Shown: positions 61,501 through 64,000 of the stretch, in pieces
How positions within the stretch are numbered: the first letter of the stretch is position 1
Layout: each line of letters starts with the position of its first letter
DNA from: Rebecca billardiae RCC1528
Lineage: Eukaryota > Haptophyta
Length of the DNA: 64,000 nucleotides
Direction: 5' to 3'
NCBI GenBank assembly: GCA_965240325.2
Contig: OZ251252.1
Span: forward strand, 744,001 to 808,000
The notes under the pieces: generated by a model
The model's input: the letters and a program-made list of their open reading frames with translations, nothing else
Told to the model about the DNA's origin: nothing
Database searches by the model: none
Made by a program: the position numbers and the translations under genes

Positions 61501-61933
61501 GACGCGCGCGCTGGACGCTCGCGTCGAGCTGCTGAGCACGCTGGTGGCCAACAAGGACAAGCTGCTGACGGACACGATCGTCGGCTGCCCCGAGCTGCGC
61601 GACTTCCCGCTCGCGCGCGCGGAGCTCGACGCGCTGCTGCTCGCGCTGTGCGCGGCGCTGCTCGAGCGCGGCGGCGCGAGTGCCGCCGACGCGCTCGGCG
61701 CGCCGCTCGAGGGCACCATGGCCGGTTACGTCGGTTACGCCGGGCAGGCGTCCTCGCTGTGCGAGGCGTCGCGCGCGCGCGTCGGCGCGGGCGCGCTGTT
61801 CATCGCGCAGCGGCTGTGCTGCCCGCGCGACATGGGCGCGCCGGCGGGCGCCCAGCTGCGCGCCGCGCTCATCCTCGCCGCGCACACGCTCGCGCCCGCG
61901 GCCGTGCCGGTGGTGGCGTCGACGCGCCAGTGA
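58520..61933 (+). CDS. Plastid-targeted GST-like protein with N-terminal tandem repeats
   Basis: This 1,137-residue, intronless protein starts with a signal peptide ([20 protein letters not shown]). A Ser/Arg-rich stretch follows, the pattern of a bipartite leader for secondary plastids. Two copies of [14 protein letters not shown] lie at about residues 91 and 147. A 46-residue Pro/Ala repeat follows. The thioredoxin-fold domain (about 565-655) reads [20 protein letters not shown], so it keeps a CPYC glutaredoxin-type active site (578-581), and ends [13 protein letters not shown] helical C-terminal half looks like a GST C-domain, with [12 protein letters not shown] near residue 850. A further Ala-rich domain ([20 protein letters not shown]) has no assignment. 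Glutathione-dependent reduction, as in DHAR- or lambda-type GSTs, is inferred. Confidence 0.72.
   Translation: [1137 protein letters not shown]
59138..59880 (+). repeat. 138-bp tandem repeat in the GST-like gene
   Basis: Copies start at about 59144, 59282, 59420, 59558, 59696 and 59834, exactly 138 bp apart from the second on. Each encodes a 46-residue unit with [13 protein letters not shown] and [11 protein letters not shown]. Near-identity of the copies suggests recent expansion or homogenisation. Because 138 is divisible by three, copy number can change without losing the frame. Confidence 0.95.
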
Positions 61934-62462
61934 GTCGAGGCTGCGGGCGCGCAGCGGCCGCCCACCGCCGGGCGGAGCTGCGCGTTCGTGCCGCGGGCAC
62001 AGGCTGCCGGGGGGGGGGGGGGGGGGGGGGGGGTTGCATGGTGCGATGGACGCCGCTTCGGCTTGGGTGGGCACGGCCCCTGCGGGAGGGGCCCGAGAAC
62101 GGGGGCAGACCGGCGCCTCCTCGCGAAATGCACGCGGGGTAGCGATTTTTTCATTACGTTTTGCATTCTTGGTATGAGCTCGCGCAAGTCTTCATAGTCA
62201 GCCGGTACTGAATGGTGGGCGGCGGTTGAGCTCCTCCTGCATTCTTCCTATGAGCTCGTTATGGCGAAGTCGTCAGCGGGTACGGAAGGTGGTTCATCGG
62301 TATTCCGTATTGGTGTAACGGTGAGAAGGCTGATGGACTGGACCAAGGTGCTCTGCAGCGAAGCGGATCTAAGATCGTTAGATCGAGTAGAGCAGATTCC
62401 TGCGCCTGCCGACCTGGCGGGCGGCAATCTGGGAAGGCGGGCTGGGAGCGAAGGCTGGGGCC
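61934..62462. other. Intergenic region with a 25-G homopolymer
   Basis: A run of 25 G lies at 62009-62033 in the 3' flank of the GST-like gene. The rest (62150-62460) is less GC-rich and should hold the promoter of the cupin gene. Homopolymers of this size are often miscounted in assemblies. No gene is supported. Confidence 0.55.
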
Positions 62463-63697
62463 ATGTCGGACGCAGCGGGTGCGCAGCCCGCCTTGCCGGC
62501 CCCGCGCGCGGGCGCGGCGTGCGTGCGCGCGGGCGGCGTGCGCGCGCACGCCGCGCCTGGGCTCAATGCACCCTCCATGCACGCCGCCGCGCGTTCGCGC
62601 CCGCGCAGACAACGAGCAGCCGTCGAAGAAGCGCGCGCGCTCCGGCGGCAAGCGCGCAGTCGCCAGCTCGACCGTCACTGGCCACTCGCAGAAGCCGCAC
62701 CATCGGCGCCCGCCGCAGTTCGTCGCCGAGTCGCAGGTGCCATGGTCGCGCGTGCCCGACGACATGTATGGCCCCACCTTCGACCGCGCCGACGCGCTCT
62801 CGTGGGAGTCGATGGGCCGGCGCAAGATGCTCTCGTCGCACGCGGCCAACGGCTCGCCGCTGCCCAAGCTCGGGTGCTCGCTGTGCGAGCTCGAGCCCGG
62901 GAACACGATGTGGCCGTTCCACTACCACCTCGGCTCGCACGAGGCCATCTACGTCCTCCAGGGCCACGGCACGATGCGCTGGGGCTACCCCGCGAACAAG
63001 GCGTGTGCCGCGCGGCCGCGGCGACGGCGCGCGGCCAAGCGCGGCCGCTGGGCGCGCGGCGGCGCAGGGCGAGAGGGGCGCGGCGCGGTGGCATGCGGGG
63101 CGCATGGCGGCGGTGCCGGACGGCGCGCGCTGACGCGTGCACGCCGCGCACCGCCGCCCGCCCCTTCCCGCCGCGCAGATGGTGCCCATCGCCGAGGGCG
63201 ACTTCATCGCCGTCAACCCTGGCCCCGAGTGCGCGCACCAGCTCACCAACACGGGGACGGTCACGCTGCGGTACCTGTGCATCGACTCGAAGGCGCACCC
63301 GGACGTGACGGTGCTGCCGGACTCGCAGAAGTACGGCGTGGTCGCCGCGGTGCCCTCCGCCGACGGCCGCGCGCAGCACCTGCACACCGCGTTCTTCAGC
63401 GTGAGCGACGCGCGGCCCTTCTTCGACGGCGAGGACGATTTTGGGCGCGCGCACTTTGGGCACGACGCCGGCCCGTCCGTGCCCTCGACGGAGAACGTGT
63501 ACGTGCTCGGCGGGATGAAGGAGGTGGCGGCGCAGGCGCAGGCCGCGCGGCGAAGCGCGCGCGCCGGCCACCCCGCCGGGCCGCACGCCCAGCCCTTCCG
63601 CGGCGAGGGCTACGACGGCGAGGAGGAGCGCGAGGTGATCGAGATCTACGGGCAGACGCCGCAGCCCGCGCACCGCACGTTTGCGCCGCACGCCTGA
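62463..63697 (+). CDS. Cupin-fold metal-binding protein, three exons
   Basis: Exons are 62463-62478, 62609-63000 and 63179-63697, giving 308 residues. Exon 1 is only 16 nt (ATG plus four codons and one base). Its GT-AG intron joins phase 1 to 2, giving MSDAADNEQPSKKRARSG, which carries a possible nuclear-localisation patch. Intron 2 starts with GC (AAG-GCGTGT) and ends CAG before ATGGTG. The cupin motif 1 is complete: GNTMWPFHYHLGSHEAIYVL with His110, His112 and Glu117. Motif 2 (GDFIAVNPGPECAHQLTN) has the fourth ligand His156. Cupins of this type include oxygenases, isomerases and binding proteins; the substrate cannot be told. The C-terminus is charged and ends PAHRTFAPHA. Confidence 0.8.
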
Positions 63698-64000
63698 GCG
63701 CGCCGCGGGGCGCGGGCCGGCGGCGGGCCGCCCGGTGCCGCGCGTGTACGCCGACCGCGTGCGCGAGGCGAGCGGCGCGATTGTCGCACACGCCGGGCAG
63801 CACCAGCGCCGCGGCCGCAGCACGGCAGTGCGAGCAGGGCGCTCATCGAGTCGTCCGCGGTCGTTGGTTTTTCATCAGCACTCAGCAGTGGCGCTACTGA
63901 TGACGATGCTGGTTATAGTCGTGACAGCATTATATCGTAGTCAGCCGTGATGCGCCGCCTGGCGTCATCTGAGTCGAGTCGCGCCGCCGCCCGGGTCGAG
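63698..64000. other. 3' flank of the cupin gene
   Basis: No gene, RNA or strong repeat is visible in the last 300 bp. The stretch near 63930-63950 is AT-richer. Confidence 0.4.

Noticed and set aside
61989-62033. The 25-G run as a G-quadruplex regulatory element
   Set aside because: A single homopolymer at a 3' flank is more simply a sequencing-prone run; nothing nearby supports a function.
1-64000. CRISPR arrays, prokaryotic operons, ribosome-binding sites, rRNA or tRNA genes
   Set aside because: Spliceosomal introns and eukaryotic proteins show nuclear DNA. Simple repeats lack spacer structure, and I found no tRNA or rRNA signature by eye, though a covariance search was not possible.

Overview
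The window is nuclear DNA from a very GC-rich unicellular alga. A haptophyte-like organism with a secondary plastid fits best; this is inferred, not proven. Supporting signs are spliceosomal introns, several with GC-AG rather than GT-AG ends, typical eukaryotic genes (ORC5, lariat debranching enzyme, glutathione synthetase, an F-box/RCC1 protein, a mitoribosomal protein), and N-termini that look like signal peptide plus transit peptide (hydrophobic stretch, Ala-Ser, then Phe or Trp). Stop codons need A/T, so almost every frame stays open in the GC-richest parts. Long ORFs are therefore weak evidence on their own. I relied on protein motifs, internal repeats, family resemblance recalled from memory and splice-phase consistency.

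Left part (1-11.2 kb): an edge-truncated secreted protein (-), a two-exon unknown gene (+), a WD-repeat/EF-hand protein (+), about 3.8 kb without a convincing gene, an unknown coiled-coil protein (-) whose 3' end lies in a minisatellite, and an amino-acid transporter (-) with a plastid-like leader. From 11.7 to 27.1 kb one enormous minus-strand ORF encodes N-terminal ankyrin repeats followed by thousands of residues of Ala/Arg/Trp repeats resembling Sfi1-type helices. Out-of-frame duplicate copies inside it reveal two compensating frame shifts.

Middle (27.4-32.7 kb): ORC5 (-, four exons reconstructed) and an F-box/RCC1 protein (+), arranged head to head. A gene-poor, repeat-rich island follows (32.7-41.6 kb). 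It holds a possible decayed transposase, an inverted-repeat-bounded composite of about 2 kb with nested tandem and inverted copies, TA microsatellites and other diverged tandem repeats.

Right part (41.6-64 kb): a His-rich membrane protein (-), DBR1 (-) head to head with glutathione synthetase (+, six exons, introns full of simple and telomere-like repeats), a predicted sulfotransferase/GT61-like fusion (-), a small membrane protein (-) head to head with an mS26-like mitoribosomal protein (+), a 0.5-kb MITE-like element, a plastid-targeted GST-like protein with a 46-residue tandem repeat (+), and a three-exon cupin (+). Head-to-head pairs with 130-500 bp between start codons recur throughout. 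Glutathione synthetase and the GST-like protein both point to thiol metabolism, but nothing else in the window groups the genes into a pathway.
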